From the NCBI GenBank assembly GCA_903842475.1, contig CAIMMA010000563.1, positions 1 to 11,561 of the forward strand: 11,561 nt of DNA. The letters run 5' to 3'. The DNA is from an uncultured bacterium (GTDB lineage Bacteria > Desulfobacterota > Desulfobulbia > Desulfobulbales > Desulfobulbaceae). A program made the translations under genes and the position numbers. Positions 1 to 7,425 of this stretch are shown piece by piece; positions within the stretch are counted from its first letter, which is position 1, and every line of letters begins with the position of its first letter. The notes beneath the pieces are model-generated. The model had not been told where the DNA came from and searched no databases. It worked only from the letters and a program-made list of their open reading frames with translations.

Positions 1-1
1 C

Positions 2-1483
2 GTGGATACCAGCTTTGTGTTCATGGCCTCCACCTATCGGATCGGTGGGGCCCTGGCGATCTGTTTGGGCATGAGCCTGCTGCTGGTGTTGCTCGCCATG
101 TATTATGTCAGCCGTCGTATATGTAAACCGCTCGACCTCCTGGCCGAAGCCGTCGACGTGCGCGTGGCCGGCGATGATGCTTCGCCGCTGACCATCAGCC
201 CGCTGTTTGCCGAGATCAACCAGTTTCAACGTTCCATCAACATCCTGCTCCTCCAGTTACAGATTTCCCGTAACGACACCATCCTCCGTGAAGAAATCTT
301 TGAAGATGACCGCATGCGGCAAAGCGTCAATCTGGAGCGGGAAATTAAAAATTCGCTGGTGCTTGATCCCCGGCTGTTGACCATGCCCCTCTATGGCATT
401 GTCGGAGGCAGTCAGGCCATCAGCGGGTTGCGTCAGCAGATCCAGAAAGCCTCACGGGTGCTGGCCGATGTGCTCGTCGTCGGGGAAACCGGAACCGGTA
501 AGGAATTAACCGCCGAGGCTATCCATTCGGTCAGCCATCGGGTCAGTGGACCGTTTATCTCGATCAACTGCGGGGCGCTTGATGAAAATCTGTTGATGGA
601 TGCCCTGTTCGGGCATGTCAAAGGGGCTTTTTCAGATGCGCAGACCGATCGCCAGGGGTCCTTTATCTCGGCCTCCGGTGGGACCCTTCATCTCGATGAA
701 ATCGGCAATGCCTCGCCCAAGGTCCAGCAGGCGCTCCTCCGGGCCCTGTCGGTCCGTCGAATCCGTCCGCTTGGGTCTGACAAGGATATAGCCTTTGACG
801 CCAGGATTATCGCCGCCACCAATGTGGATCTCCTCCAGTTGTCATTGGCCGGCCAATTTCGAGAAGATCTCTATTACCGCCTCGCGGTGATCACCATCAA
901 CACCCCGCCCCTGCGATCGCGCAAAGAAGATATCCCCGTGTTGATCAAACATTTTCTTGATGAAAATTTGGCTTTGTCCGGCCTGCGTCCAGTGGGCATC
1001 AGTCGCGGGGCCCTTGAAAAAATGATGCACTATGATTGGCCCGGAAATGTCAGGGAGCTGCGGAATTGCATTACCCGATCCTTGGCTTTTGCCGAAGGGG
1101 ATCTTCTTTTGGCCGAGCATATCCTTTTCGATGAACGAACCGGCGAGTTGCCTGTGGGTGCAGCGGCTATCAAAGAAGCTGGTCCGGTGCTGTCGCCGCC
1201 GCCTGCCCAGGCGCAAGAGTCTGGCAACGGGGGCGGTAATTTTGAAGGCCCTCCGCATATTGCGCTGCAGGTGGAGCTCAATACTCGACAGCGGAAGGCC
1301 TGGCCGATGGTGGTCAGGAATGGGGTGATTACCAGGGGCGAGTATCAGGCGGCGGTCGGCGATAACATCTCGGTTCGCACCGCCCAGTATGATCTGCACG
1401 ATCTCGTCGCCAAAGGACTGTTGAAAAAATCAGGGAACGGTCCGGCTTCCCGCTATCTTGTTGAGCAAATTTATGTGGTTTGA
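2..1483 (+). CDS. Membrane-anchored sigma-54 activator, GAFSDA variant with C-terminal winged helix (5' partial)
   Basis: The frame is open from the window edge. The GTG at position 2 is not a credible start because a membrane segment follows at once, so the N-terminal (probably periplasmic sensor) part lies upstream. Numbering from that codon: a TM helix at about 13-36, a HAMP-like juxtamembrane stretch at about 37-90 (RRICKPLDLL), then a sigma-54 AAA+ domain at about 132-375. The AAA+ domain has Walker A GETGTGKE (161-168), GAFSDA (208-213) in the sigma-54 contact loop, Walker B GGTLHLDEIG (226-235), an arginine-finger region REDLYYR (287-293) and WPGNVREL (346-353). A Gly/Pro/Ala-rich linker (about 385-418) leads to a winged-helix-like domain (about 425-489, ITRGEYQ...DLHDLVAKGLL) instead of the usual Fis-type HTH. 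By family, such proteins use ATP to open sigma-54 promoters. Here a signal would be sensed at the membrane with no separate kinase. Ser for Thr in GAFTGA is unusual. The target genes are unknown. Confidence 0.9.
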   Translation: MDTSFVFMASTYRIGGALAICLGMSLLLVLLAMYYVSRRICKPLDLLAEAVDVRVAGDDASPLTISPLFAEINQFQRSINILLLQLQISRNDTILREEIFEDDRMRQSVNLEREIKNSLVLDPRLLTMPLYGIVGGSQAISGLRQQIQKASRVLADVLVVGETGTGKELTAEAIHSVSHRVSGPFISINCGALDENLLMDALFGHVKGAFSDAQTDRQGSFISASGGTLHLDEIGNASPKVQQALLRALSVRRIRPLGSDKDIAFDARIIAATNVDLLQLSLAGQFREDLYYRLAVITINTPPLRSRKEDIPVLIKHFLDENLALSGLRPVGISRGALEKMMHYDWPGNVRELRNCITRSLAFAEGDLLLAEHILFDERTGELPVGAAAIKEAGPVLSPPPAQAQESGNGGGNFEGPPHIALQVELNTRQRKAWPMVVRNGVITRGEYQAAVGDNISVRTAQYDLHDLVAKGLLKKSGNGPASRYLVEQIYVV

Positions 1484-1624
1484 AGGGGACAGCGTGGGGG
1501 CAAGTCGCTTATTATAGCGCAAAAGAAGGCTGGAATGCGCAATGCGCGTTCTCGGTTGGAGAAGGGAGACCCATTGAACCGCAACGGGCCAGGTCTTTCG
1601 GCGGTCGTCCCGGGAGAAATAAAC

Positions 1625-1655
1625 GGCCCGATACCCGGCGAGCCTGACGCGGGCC
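1625..1655 (-). terminator. Candidate terminator hairpin after the spermidine-synthase-like gene
   Basis: GGCCCG at 1625-1630 pairs with CGGGCC at 1650-1655 around a 19-nt loop. It starts 8 nt past the stop codon of the minus-strand gene ending at 1664. Read on the minus strand, the stem is followed by GTTTATTTC, a short interrupted U-rich run. The loop is long and the U-tract imperfect, so this is a weak factor-independent terminator candidate. It lies between convergent genes, where a terminator is expected. Confidence 0.35.
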
Positions 1656-1663
1656 TTCTCTGC

Positions 1664-3139
1664 TTAATGGTTGGTTCTCAGGCCAAAATCCGCCAGATAT
1701 CGATCGACGGGGGCGAACTCATCGGTGAAGGGAGGGATGTTTCCCTTCGGTGCGGGCAAAATATGGGTCAGCATGCTGGCAATATCCGCTGCCCGGGCGG
1801 CAGCTGTGGGCAAGTCCGCCGAGGCCGCCAGGATGAGATTTTGCCATTGGTATAAATCGGTTGGGTCAAAAACAGCATAGCTCCGGACCGCTGGGAAGGC
1901 GGTTTTGAAGGTAGCGTAGACCGCTTTGTAGAACCGGCTCGATCCGCCTTCGGGGGAAGCCAGGAGATTGACCAGCACCACTCCCCCCGGGTTGAGCGCG
2001 GCTCGCATCCGTTCGACGGCTTCGACCGTCACCAGGTGAAAAGGGATGGAATAATGCGAGGTGAAGACGTCGCAGAGAATGACATCATAGCGGCCCTCGA
2101 CCTGGTTGAGAAAGGTCCGCGCATCTGCTTCGATGATCCGCAGGCGGGGATGATCGGTCAGCCCGAAATGACTCCGGGCCAGGGCGGTCATCCCGGGGTC
2201 AAGTTCCACCACGTCGATCTGCAGGTCGGGGTAGTGGGCCAGTCCGTATTTGGGAAAGGAAAACCCGCCGCCTCCGAGGACCAGCATGCGCCGCATTTCC
2301 GGCTGAAAATATTCGGCCAGGCGATAGAAGCGGGTGTAGGGTAAGGCCAGTTCCGTGGGATCGTCAAGATACATGGCCGACTGCCGGCCCTGGGGCCCGG
2401 TGACCATTTCCCGGGTGGGACGGCTGGTGCCCTCTTCTTTGCTGGTATAGACCAGGACGCGGTTGTACGGGGTGTCCCGGTCGAGAAAGCCGCGTTGGGC
2501 CATCAGGCTGTCATGGTGGTTGCAAAAGATAATCGCCAGGCCAAAGGCCGCCAGCGAGGCACCCTTGAGCAATCGATTGGCAGGTTCCGCCAGCCAGGAG
2601 GCCACGACCAGGGTCGCGGCGGTGATAAACAGAATGGAGGTGCTGCCCACCCAGGCAATCAGCACGAATCCGGCGAGAAAGGTGCCGAATATCGAACCGA
2701 TGGTGGAGATGGCATAGAGCATCCCGGCGGTGCGCCCGCCATGGGCGGGGTCGTCGAGGCAGAGCCGCACGGCAAAGGGAGGGACCATGCCCAGCAGGAC
2801 TGCGGCCGGGGCAAAAAGCGCAATGGTGGCCACGATGGCCAGGGTGTGCAGATTGCCCGTGCCTTGCAGGAATTCGAGCACCCAGGTCTTCGACAACCCG
2901 ATGCCGGCTGTGGCCCAGGCCGCTGCCAGCACGATCTGGCCGAGGCGGCGGTGGTGCGGGTATCGGTCGGCCAGGGCGCCGCCCCACCAGGCGCCCAGGC
3001 TGAGACTGGCCAGGATGATGCCGATGAGGCTGGTCCAGACAATCAGCGAGGTGCCCAGAAAAGGGGCTAAGATCCGCGAACCGGTGAGTTCGATGATCAT
3101 CAGGGCGGCGCCGCAGAGAAATATACTGCAATGGAGCAT
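1664..3139 (-). CDS. Fused membrane/spermidine-synthase-like protein
   Basis: A 491-residue protein with two parts. Residues 1 to about 207 are hydrophobic with several TM helices and carry the typical N-terminal signature ELTGSRILAPFLGTS (17-31). Residues from about 225 form a Rossmann-fold domain of the spermidine synthase/methyltransferase type: LVLGGGGFSFP (286-296), VVELDP (310-315), an acidic EADART segment (337-342) and YDVILCDVFTS (351-361). This matches the 'fused MFS/spermidine synthase' class, whose reactions are mostly uncharacterised. The glycine loop reads GGGGFSFP, without the acidic residue of the GGGDG loop of true polyamine synthases, so spermidine synthesis should not be assumed. 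ATG at 3139 is preceded by GAGGA with 6-7 nt spacing. The gene stands alone, divergent from the PAS kinase and convergent with the sigma-54 activator; it has no visible speD/speA-type partner. Confidence 0.85.
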   Translation of the reverse strand: MLHCSIFLCGAALMIIELTGSRILAPFLGTSLIVWTSLIGIILASLSLGAWWGGALADRYPHHRRLGQIVLAAAWATAGIGLSKTWVLEFLQGTGNLHTLAIVATIALFAPAAVLLGMVPPFAVRLCLDDPAHGGRTAGMLYAISTIGSIFGTFLAGFVLIAWVGSTSILFITAATLVVASWLAEPANRLLKGASLAAFGLAIIFCNHHDSLMAQRGFLDRDTPYNRVLVYTSKEEGTSRPTREMVTGPQGRQSAMYLDDPTELALPYTRFYRLAEYFQPEMRRMLVLGGGGFSFPKYGLAHYPDLQIDVVELDPGMTALARSHFGLTDHPRLRIIEADARTFLNQVEGRYDVILCDVFTSHYSIPFHLVTVEAVERMRAALNPGGVVLVNLLASPEGGSSRFYKAVYATFKTAFPAVRSYAVFDPTDLYQWQNLILAASADLPTAAARAADIASMLTHILPAPKGNIPPFTDEFAPVDRYLADFGLRTNH

Positions 3140-3259
3140 GGGTTTTCCTCAGGCTATTGGGGGATGGGGGCGACCATCGGGTCGGGGCTCGGCGTCAATC
3201 CCGCCATCGGCTGAAATCAACCGTTGGTATCTCACGATGGTCCAGTGGTACCGGAGAAC

Positions 3260-3287
3260 GTAATATTTTTCCAGAGAAAAACGTCAA
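3260..3287 (-). promoter_or_regulatory. Candidate sigma-70 promoter for the spermidine-synthase-like gene
   Basis: On the minus strand, TTGACG (complement of 3282-3287) and TATTAC (complement of 3260-3265) are separated by 16 nt. The -35 box matches consensus at 5 of 6 positions and the -10 box at 4 of 6, in an AT-rich pocket of GC-rich DNA. Transcription would start near 3253 and give a leader of about 115 nt before the ATG at 3139. The divergent region 3140-3429 otherwise holds no supported gene. I found no convincing promoter for the plus-strand kinase in it. Confidence 0.45.
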
Positions 3288-3429
3288 CCTCCGCCTGCGG
3301 CCGACGGGTTGGGCGGGAGCTGTTTGCACGGGCAGGCCCTGCTGGAGTCTGGTATCATGGGCGGCTGTCATCTGGTAAACTTGGTTAGGTGCCGCAGGTC
3401 GGCGACAACCGATAAGGCAAGGAGCGGAT

Positions 3430-4668
3430 ATGCATGATCAGGCCATAAAAATTCTGGAGAAGCAGCGGGAGGATCTCGTTGTCCGGGTCTTGAAAAAGCA
3501 TGAGGAGATGGAGGCCAGCCGGTCCTTCACCGAAAGGATTCTGGCCGGGATTTCCGAGCTCTTTCTGCTGCTGGATCAGGATTTCAAAATCATCCAGACC
3601 AACCGGGAGTTCCTCGAGCGGACCGGCTATTGTTTGCTCGCCGATCAGCAGCTGGCCTTGGAGGATCTGGTGGATCCGCCCACCGCTGAAGCGATCCGTC
3701 AGGCCTTTGCCAAGGGCGAGTTCAATGAATTTGAGGCCAATCTTCGGACAAACAAGGGCGCCGGCCTGCCGGTCAAGATGCGCGGCTCCACCCATGTGCA
3801 TCCCAACGGCCTGGTGCTGCATATGCTGATCTGTTCGGACTGCAGTGAATTTTATGAATTGATGGGCCGGATGCAGGACGGCCAGAAACAGTTGATTCAC
3901 TCCAGCCGACTGGCCAGCCTGGGCGAAATGGCTGCGGGGGTCGGCCATGAGCTGACCCAGCCGCTCAACGCCATTTTACTTTTTGCCCGCAACTGCCTCA
4001 AAGCCCTGGACAGTCCCGACGACCACAAAGCGATGTTGCGGGAGAATCTGGAAATCATCATCGACCGGGTCAACAAGGCGGCCTCGATCATCAGCACCAT
4101 GCGCAGCTTTGGCCGTAAGGAGGAGGAAGATCGCTCGCCGGTGGATTTGAACGAAATCATCCGGAAAATCCTCAGTTTTCTCGAGTCCCAGTTGCGCCTG
4201 AGCGAGGTCACCCTGGATCTGCTGCTGGCGGACAGCCCTTGTGTGGTGCTGGGAGTCGAGGTCCGTCTCGAACAGGTGTTTCTGAATCTGGTGCAGAACG
4301 CGGTCCAGGCTATGGGCAGGGAGCCTTTTCCCCGCTTGACCATCAGCAGTCGGGTGACCGAATGTCTCAACCCCAAAAACATGCGCAATGAACCGTATAT
4401 CGTGGTGGCGGTGGCTGATAACGGCGAGGGGATAGCCGAGGAACTGCAGAAAAAAATCTTTGACCCCTTTTTTACCACCCGCGAGGTCGGCACCGGCATG
4501 GGGCTGGGGTTGTCGATCGTCGATCGCATCATCCGGGGCTTTGCCGGCTATATCGAGGTGGAGAGCGTGCCCGGCAAGGGCACGTGTTTTTCGGTGTATA
4601 TTCCGCAGTTCCTTGAGGCCAAAATGACCGAGGGGGCTCCCGAAAAAACCCTGGAGGCGCGCCCATGA
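3430..4668 (+). CDS. Cytosolic PAS-domain sensor histidine kinase
   Basis: A 412-residue kinase without TM segments. It has an N-terminal coiled-coil-like helix (about 1-35), a PAS domain (about 36-142), a HisKA dimerisation domain with phospho-accepting His173 in VGHELTQPLN (171-180), and a complete HATPase domain. The HATPase motifs are the N-box LVQNAVQAM (287-295), G1 DNGEGI (330-335), F-box FDPFFTT (344-350) and G2 GMGLGLSI (356-363). It should autophosphorylate and pass phosphate to the NtrC-type regulator encoded directly downstream, since the two genes overlap by 4 nt (ATGA). The DHp/CA style resembles DctB/NtrB-type kinases, but the periplasmic sensor of DctB is absent, so the signal is intracellular. 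Two cysteines (Cys135, Cys138) flank the conserved Asp at the PAS-DHp junction. The start is supported by AAGGAG at 3419-3424, 5 nt before the ATG. Confidence 0.93.
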   Translation: MHDQAIKILEKQREDLVVRVLKKHEEMEASRSFTERILAGISELFLLLDQDFKIIQTNREFLERTGYCLLADQQLALEDLVDPPTAEAIRQAFAKGEFNEFEANLRTNKGAGLPVKMRGSTHVHPNGLVLHMLICSDCSEFYELMGRMQDGQKQLIHSSRLASLGEMAAGVGHELTQPLNAILLFARNCLKALDSPDDHKAMLRENLEIIIDRVNKAASIISTMRSFGRKEEEDRSPVDLNEIIRKILSFLESQLRLSEVTLDLLLADSPCVVLGVEVRLEQVFLNLVQNAVQAMGREPFPRLTISSRVTECLNPKNMRNEPYIVVAVADNGEGIAEELQKKIFDPFFTTREVGTGMGLGLSIVDRIIRGFAGYIEVESVPGKGTCFSVYIPQFLEAKMTEGAPEKTLEARP

Positions 4669-6059
4669 CCACGCAGCCGCAGTCGTCTTCGGTGCCGGAA
4701 ATTCTCGTGGTCGACGACGACCTCTATCTGCTGGCGGCGATCAAACAGACCTTGGTCTTGAACGGGTTTGCGGTGCAGACCTTCAGCAACCCGGTGGAAG
4801 CGCTGGCGAGCCTCGAGGGGCATCTGTTCGCCGCCGTGCTCGCGGATATCCGTATGCCGGAGATGGACGGGATGGTGCTGCTCGAACGGATTCTGGCCAA
4901 AGACGCCGATCTTCCGGTGATCCTGATCACCGGGCATGGGGATATCAGCATGGCGGTCGAGGCGGTCAAGAAGGGGGCCTACCATTTTCTCCAGAAACCG
5001 GTGGACGAGGACATCATCCTCGCCACCCTCTCCAGAGCCATCGAACGACGCCAGCTGGTGCTGGAAAATCGGCGTTTGGAGCAGCAGCTCAGTCATACGC
5101 GGGAGAGCCGCAGCCGGTTTTTCGGACTGGTCGGCAGTCATCCGGTGATGCTCGGGCTTTACACCCTGATCGAAACCATTGCCGTGGAAAGCGATCCGGT
5201 GCTGATCATCGGCGAGACCGGCACCGGCAAGGAACTGGTGGCCAGGGCCATCCATAGCCTCGGTCAAAAAAACAACGACCCCTATGTAGCGGTCAATATG
5301 GGCGCTCTGCCCTCGGAAATGATCGAATCCGAACTCTTTGGTCATGAAAAAGGGGCCTTCACCGGCGCCATTGGCCGCAAGGTGGGGAAATTCGAATATG
5401 CCGGCACCGGCACCCTCTTTCTCGACGAGATCTGTTCGATGCCGGCTGCGCTCCAATCCAAGCTGTTGCGGGTCTTGGAGGAACGTTCGTTTTCAAGGCT
5501 TGGCAGCAACAGCTCCATCCCCCTCAAGGCCCGGATCGTGGCCGCGACCAACCGCGATCTGCAAGCGGAGATCGACAGGGGCCATTTTCGGCAGGACCTG
5601 TTCTTCCGTCTCAATGTGCTGCCGGTGCATCTGCCGCCCTTGCGGGAGCGGAAGGAGGACATCCCTCTGCTGGTCGATTATTTCTGGAACGAATACTGCG
5701 ATGGCCAGCATAGTGCCGCCAGGCCGTGCGGCCCGGAACTGATGCGGCAGCTGATGCAGCGGGAGTGGCCGGGAAACATTCGCGAACTGCGTAATTTTGT
5801 CCGGCGATACTGCGTGTTGGGCGCCAGTGAACCGGCGGGGGAAACCCCGGTCAGGGCAGCTCTCGCTCCTTCGATCCCGGAGCTGAACTGGAAGGAGTAC
5901 ATGGAGCAGCAGGAGCGGCTCTACGTGGAGCAGGTCCTGCAAAAGGCCGGGGGACAGGTGGGCGCGGCCTATCAGCTCATGGGCATTTCGAGAAAAAGCC
6001 TGTACGACAAAATTAACAAGTATCGGATTGCACTCGACCAATTCAGGGGAAAAAAATAG
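4665..6059 (+). CDS. NtrC/DctD-family sigma-54-dependent response regulator
   Basis: A 464-residue protein with the full three-domain layout. The receiver (about 11-130) has an acidic pocket at Asp17-19, phospho-accepting Asp61 in LADIRMPEMDG, Thr89 and Lys111. The AAA+ sigma-54 domain (about 153-385) has Walker A GETGTGKE (183-190), an intact GAFTGA (230-235), Walker B GTLFLDEI (249-256), an arginine-finger region RQDLFFR (309-315) and WPGNIREL (368-375). A Fis-type helix-turn-helix lies at about 415-455 (QVGAAYQLMGISRKSLYDKI). By family, phosphorylation drives oligomerisation and ATP-dependent opening of sigma-54 promoters. The start codon overlaps the stop of the PAS kinase gene (ATGA at 4665-4668), which indicates translational coupling and a cognate pair. 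The domain order and the sequence around the arginine finger are DctD-like, but no dicarboxylate transporter gene is adjacent, so I give no symbol. The regulon is unknown. Confidence 0.95.
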   Translation: MTTQPQSSSVPEILVVDDDLYLLAAIKQTLVLNGFAVQTFSNPVEALASLEGHLFAAVLADIRMPEMDGMVLLERILAKDADLPVILITGHGDISMAVEAVKKGAYHFLQKPVDEDIILATLSRAIERRQLVLENRRLEQQLSHTRESRSRFFGLVGSHPVMLGLYTLIETIAVESDPVLIIGETGTGKELVARAIHSLGQKNNDPYVAVNMGALPSEMIESELFGHEKGAFTGAIGRKVGKFEYAGTGTLFLDEICSMPAALQSKLLRVLEERSFSRLGSNSSIPLKARIVAATNRDLQAEIDRGHFRQDLFFRLNVLPVHLPPLRERKEDIPLLVDYFWNEYCDGQHSAARPCGPELMRQLMQREWPGNIRELRNFVRRYCVLGASEPAGETPVRAALAPSIPELNWKEYMEQQERLYVEQVLQKAGGQVGAAYQLMGISRKSLYDKINKYRIALDQFRGKK

Positions 6060-6208
6060 GATTCGGCGGCACATCCAGAGCATTTCGACAAGCAGCCACG
6101 TCGGCCCTGAAGCCAGAGCTTTTCCCCGGAAGTCGAAAGGACAGCGCCCTCGCCAGTCCCCCCGGCTGCCCGGTCGACCGAGCCCTCCTCTGGTCTGCTC
6201 GCCCAAGG

Positions 6209-6252
6209 GGACAGGAGGTTTTCCGCCAGAGCGCGCGGGGAAAAACCTGTCC
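6209..6252. terminator. Imperfect hairpin between convergent operons
   Basis: GGACA (6209-6213) and GGTTTT (6217-6222) pair with AAAACC (6242-6247) and TGTCC (6248-6252). This gives an 11-bp stem with a 3-nt bulge and a loop of about 19 nt. It sits between the convergent genes ending at 6059 (+) and 6283 (-), so it could end both transcripts. Neither side has a clear U-tract, so an intrinsic terminator is not proven. The remainder of 6060-6282 holds no supported gene. Confidence 0.35.
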
Positions 6253-6282
6253 TCTCGGGCCTTCGGTTGCGGGTCGGCGTCC

Positions 6283-6711
6283 TTACCAGGCCTTGGAACC
6301 CAGGATCGCGCGGATCTTCTCCTCGGTCTCTTTTTCCACCAGGATGATTTTCTGGGCGTGGGCTTTCTTGATCTTTTCAATCAGCACGGCAATGTTAGCC
6401 GGCTTCTCCACCACGTCGGTGGCGCCCATTTTGATTGCCTGGACACCTTTCTCCACCGTGGCATGCCCGGTGAGGAGGATCACCTGGAGATTGGGATTGA
6501 TGGCCTTGATTCGCTCCAGCGCCTGGAGGCCGTCCATCTCCGGCATCTGCAGGTCAAGAATGATGGCGTCGTAGCCGCCGCTCTCCACCAGGTCAAGGGC
6601 GTCCTTGGCCGAGGAAGCGGTGGTCACGTCGATATCGCGGGCCTGCATCCGTTCTGACATGATATCAAGAAAATCCTGTTCGTCGTCAATCAACAATACT
6701 TTTTCGGACAT
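6283..6711 (-). CDS. Stand-alone receiver-domain response regulator with C-terminal helical tail
   Basis: A 142-residue single-domain response regulator and the last gene of the minus-strand block. All receiver landmarks are present: Asp9/Asp10, phospho-accepting Asp53 in LDLQMPEMDG, Thr81 in LLTGH and Lys103 in EKP. After the receiver (to about residue 118) comes a charged tail of about 24 residues (KIILVEKETEEKIRAILGSKAW) predicted to be helical. It is no DNA-binding domain but could be a docking or dimerisation element. The protein probably ends a phosphorelay or acts by binding a partner. AAGGAGG lies 5 nt upstream of the ATG, a near-ideal ribosome site that suggests high expression. The gene follows the degenerate kinase gene by 40 nt. 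Confidence 0.92.
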   Translation of the reverse strand: MSEKVLLIDDEQDFLDIMSERMQARDIDVTTASSAKDALDLVESGGYDAIILDLQMPEMDGLQALERIKAINPNLQVILLTGHATVEKGVQAIKMGATDVVEKPANIAVLIEKIKKAHAQKIILVEKETEEKIRAILGSKAW

Positions 6712-6751
6712 GGCATCCTCCTTGGGTTGCAGTGATGGGATTTTCCGGGGT

Positions 6752-7414
6752 TCATTCGTCTTGGGCAGGGCGCATGGTCAGCCGCATCAGGTGCTGTTCG
6801 GCGTCGACGCTCACTTCGGCCCGGAGCGCCGCTAACAGGGGTTGCCCTTCGCTGGCCACCTGCGCCCCGAGGGCGGTGAGCGGCAGTCCCGCACCCATTT
6901 GCAGGGTAATCGCAATCTGGCCGTCGAGGGCCTGGGCTCCTAAAACCACCGTCCGGTTATCCTGGGTGACGGCAAAGAGATTTTTCAAGCAGATCCAGAG
7001 CAGGTTTTCCAGGACAAAGGGACGGATCCGCACCGCCACCGGGGCCGCCATCGCCACCGACAGGGTCACGTTTTTCATGGCGGCGAGGCGGGCCACCAGC
7101 GCGGCGGTAAACTCTAGAATCTCGCCGAGATCGGTGGTGGCGGCCGGTTCATGGGTGCTGTGGGCGAAGCGGTTCAAGCGGCGGATAATATCGTCGGCCC
7201 GCTGCACCTGCCGGCGGATGTTCGCCGACATGGTCTTGAGCCGATCCGGGCTCAGGGGCCGGCCTTTTTCCGCCAGCAGCGCTAGGTCTTCCAGTAACCC
7301 GGCATTCTCATTGACAATCGCCAGCACATTTTTGATTTCATGCGAGATGGAGGCGGTCATGCTGCCGACAAAACCTAACCCCGGGGTGCTGGTGGCGTCG
7401 TGATTGCTGCTCAT
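6752..7414 (-). CDS. Short histidine-kinase-like protein with degenerate ATP-binding domain (possible phosphotransferase)
   Basis: A 220-residue soluble protein. A DHp domain begins almost at the N-terminus: His25 in SISHEIKNVLAI is the phospho-accepting His, and the adjoining E-x-x-N (26-29) resembles phosphatase motifs. The second DHp helix ends at about 85 (RRLNRFAH). The remainder has CA-like spacing, with an N-box-like LLWICLKNLFAV (138-149), but G1 reads QMGAGLP (172-178) where DNGxGIP is expected, so the ATP-contacting Asp is Gln. No F-box or GxGLG box follows. Only about 40 residues follow G1, against 70-80 in the intact kinase upstream. ATP-dependent autophosphorylation is therefore unlikely. 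ChpT and Spo0B are known proteins with this build that shuttle phosphate between receivers. A receiver phosphatase is the main alternative. ATG at 7414 has GGAG 7 nt upstream, and the gene lies 11 nt after the preceding receiver gene. Confidence 0.8.
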   Translation of the reverse strand: MSSNHDATSTPGLGFVGSMTASISHEIKNVLAIVNENAGLLEDLALLAEKGRPLSPDRLKTMSANIRRQVQRADDIIRRLNRFAHSTHEPAATTDLGEILEFTAALVARLAAMKNVTLSVAMAAPVAVRIRPFVLENLLWICLKNLFAVTQDNRTVVLGAQALDGQIAITLQMGAGLPLTALGAQVASEGQPLLAALRAEVSVDAEQHLMRLTMRPAQDE

Positions 7415-7425
7415 AATTCCGCTCC

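Noticed and set aside
842..1399. 185-codon minus-strand frame within the sigma-54 activator
   Set aside because: It is an antisense shadow of the AAA+ and C-terminal coding region, with no recognisable domain.
1535..1555. GCGC-AAT-GCGC repeat after the sigma-54 activator as its terminator
   Set aside because: The stem is only 4 bp with a 3-nt loop and no U-tract follows.
3324..3358. TTGCAC ... TATCAT as a sigma-70 promoter for the PAS kinase
   Set aside because: The spacer is 23 nt, well beyond the usual 16-18. I found no convincing GG-N10-GC sigma-54 site there either.
3157..3378. Small plus-strand frame (73 codons) in the divergent intergenic region
   Set aside because: No good ribosome site, no recognisable domain, and composition is Arg/Trp/Gly-rich. 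The region fits better as promoter and leader DNA.
4548..5456. 302-codon minus-strand frame opposite the NtrC-type regulator
   Set aside because: It overlaps fully supported AAA+ and receiver coding sequence on the other strand and has no motif of its own.
4665..6059. Naming the pair dctB/dctD
   Set aside because: The kinase lacks the periplasmic sensor of DctB and no dicarboxylate transporter gene is adjacent; similarity is only at family level.
6028..6657. 209-codon plus-strand frame crossing the convergent intergenic region
   Set aside because: Most of it is antisense to the terminal receiver gene. The intergenic part is Pro/Arg/Ser-rich with no domain.
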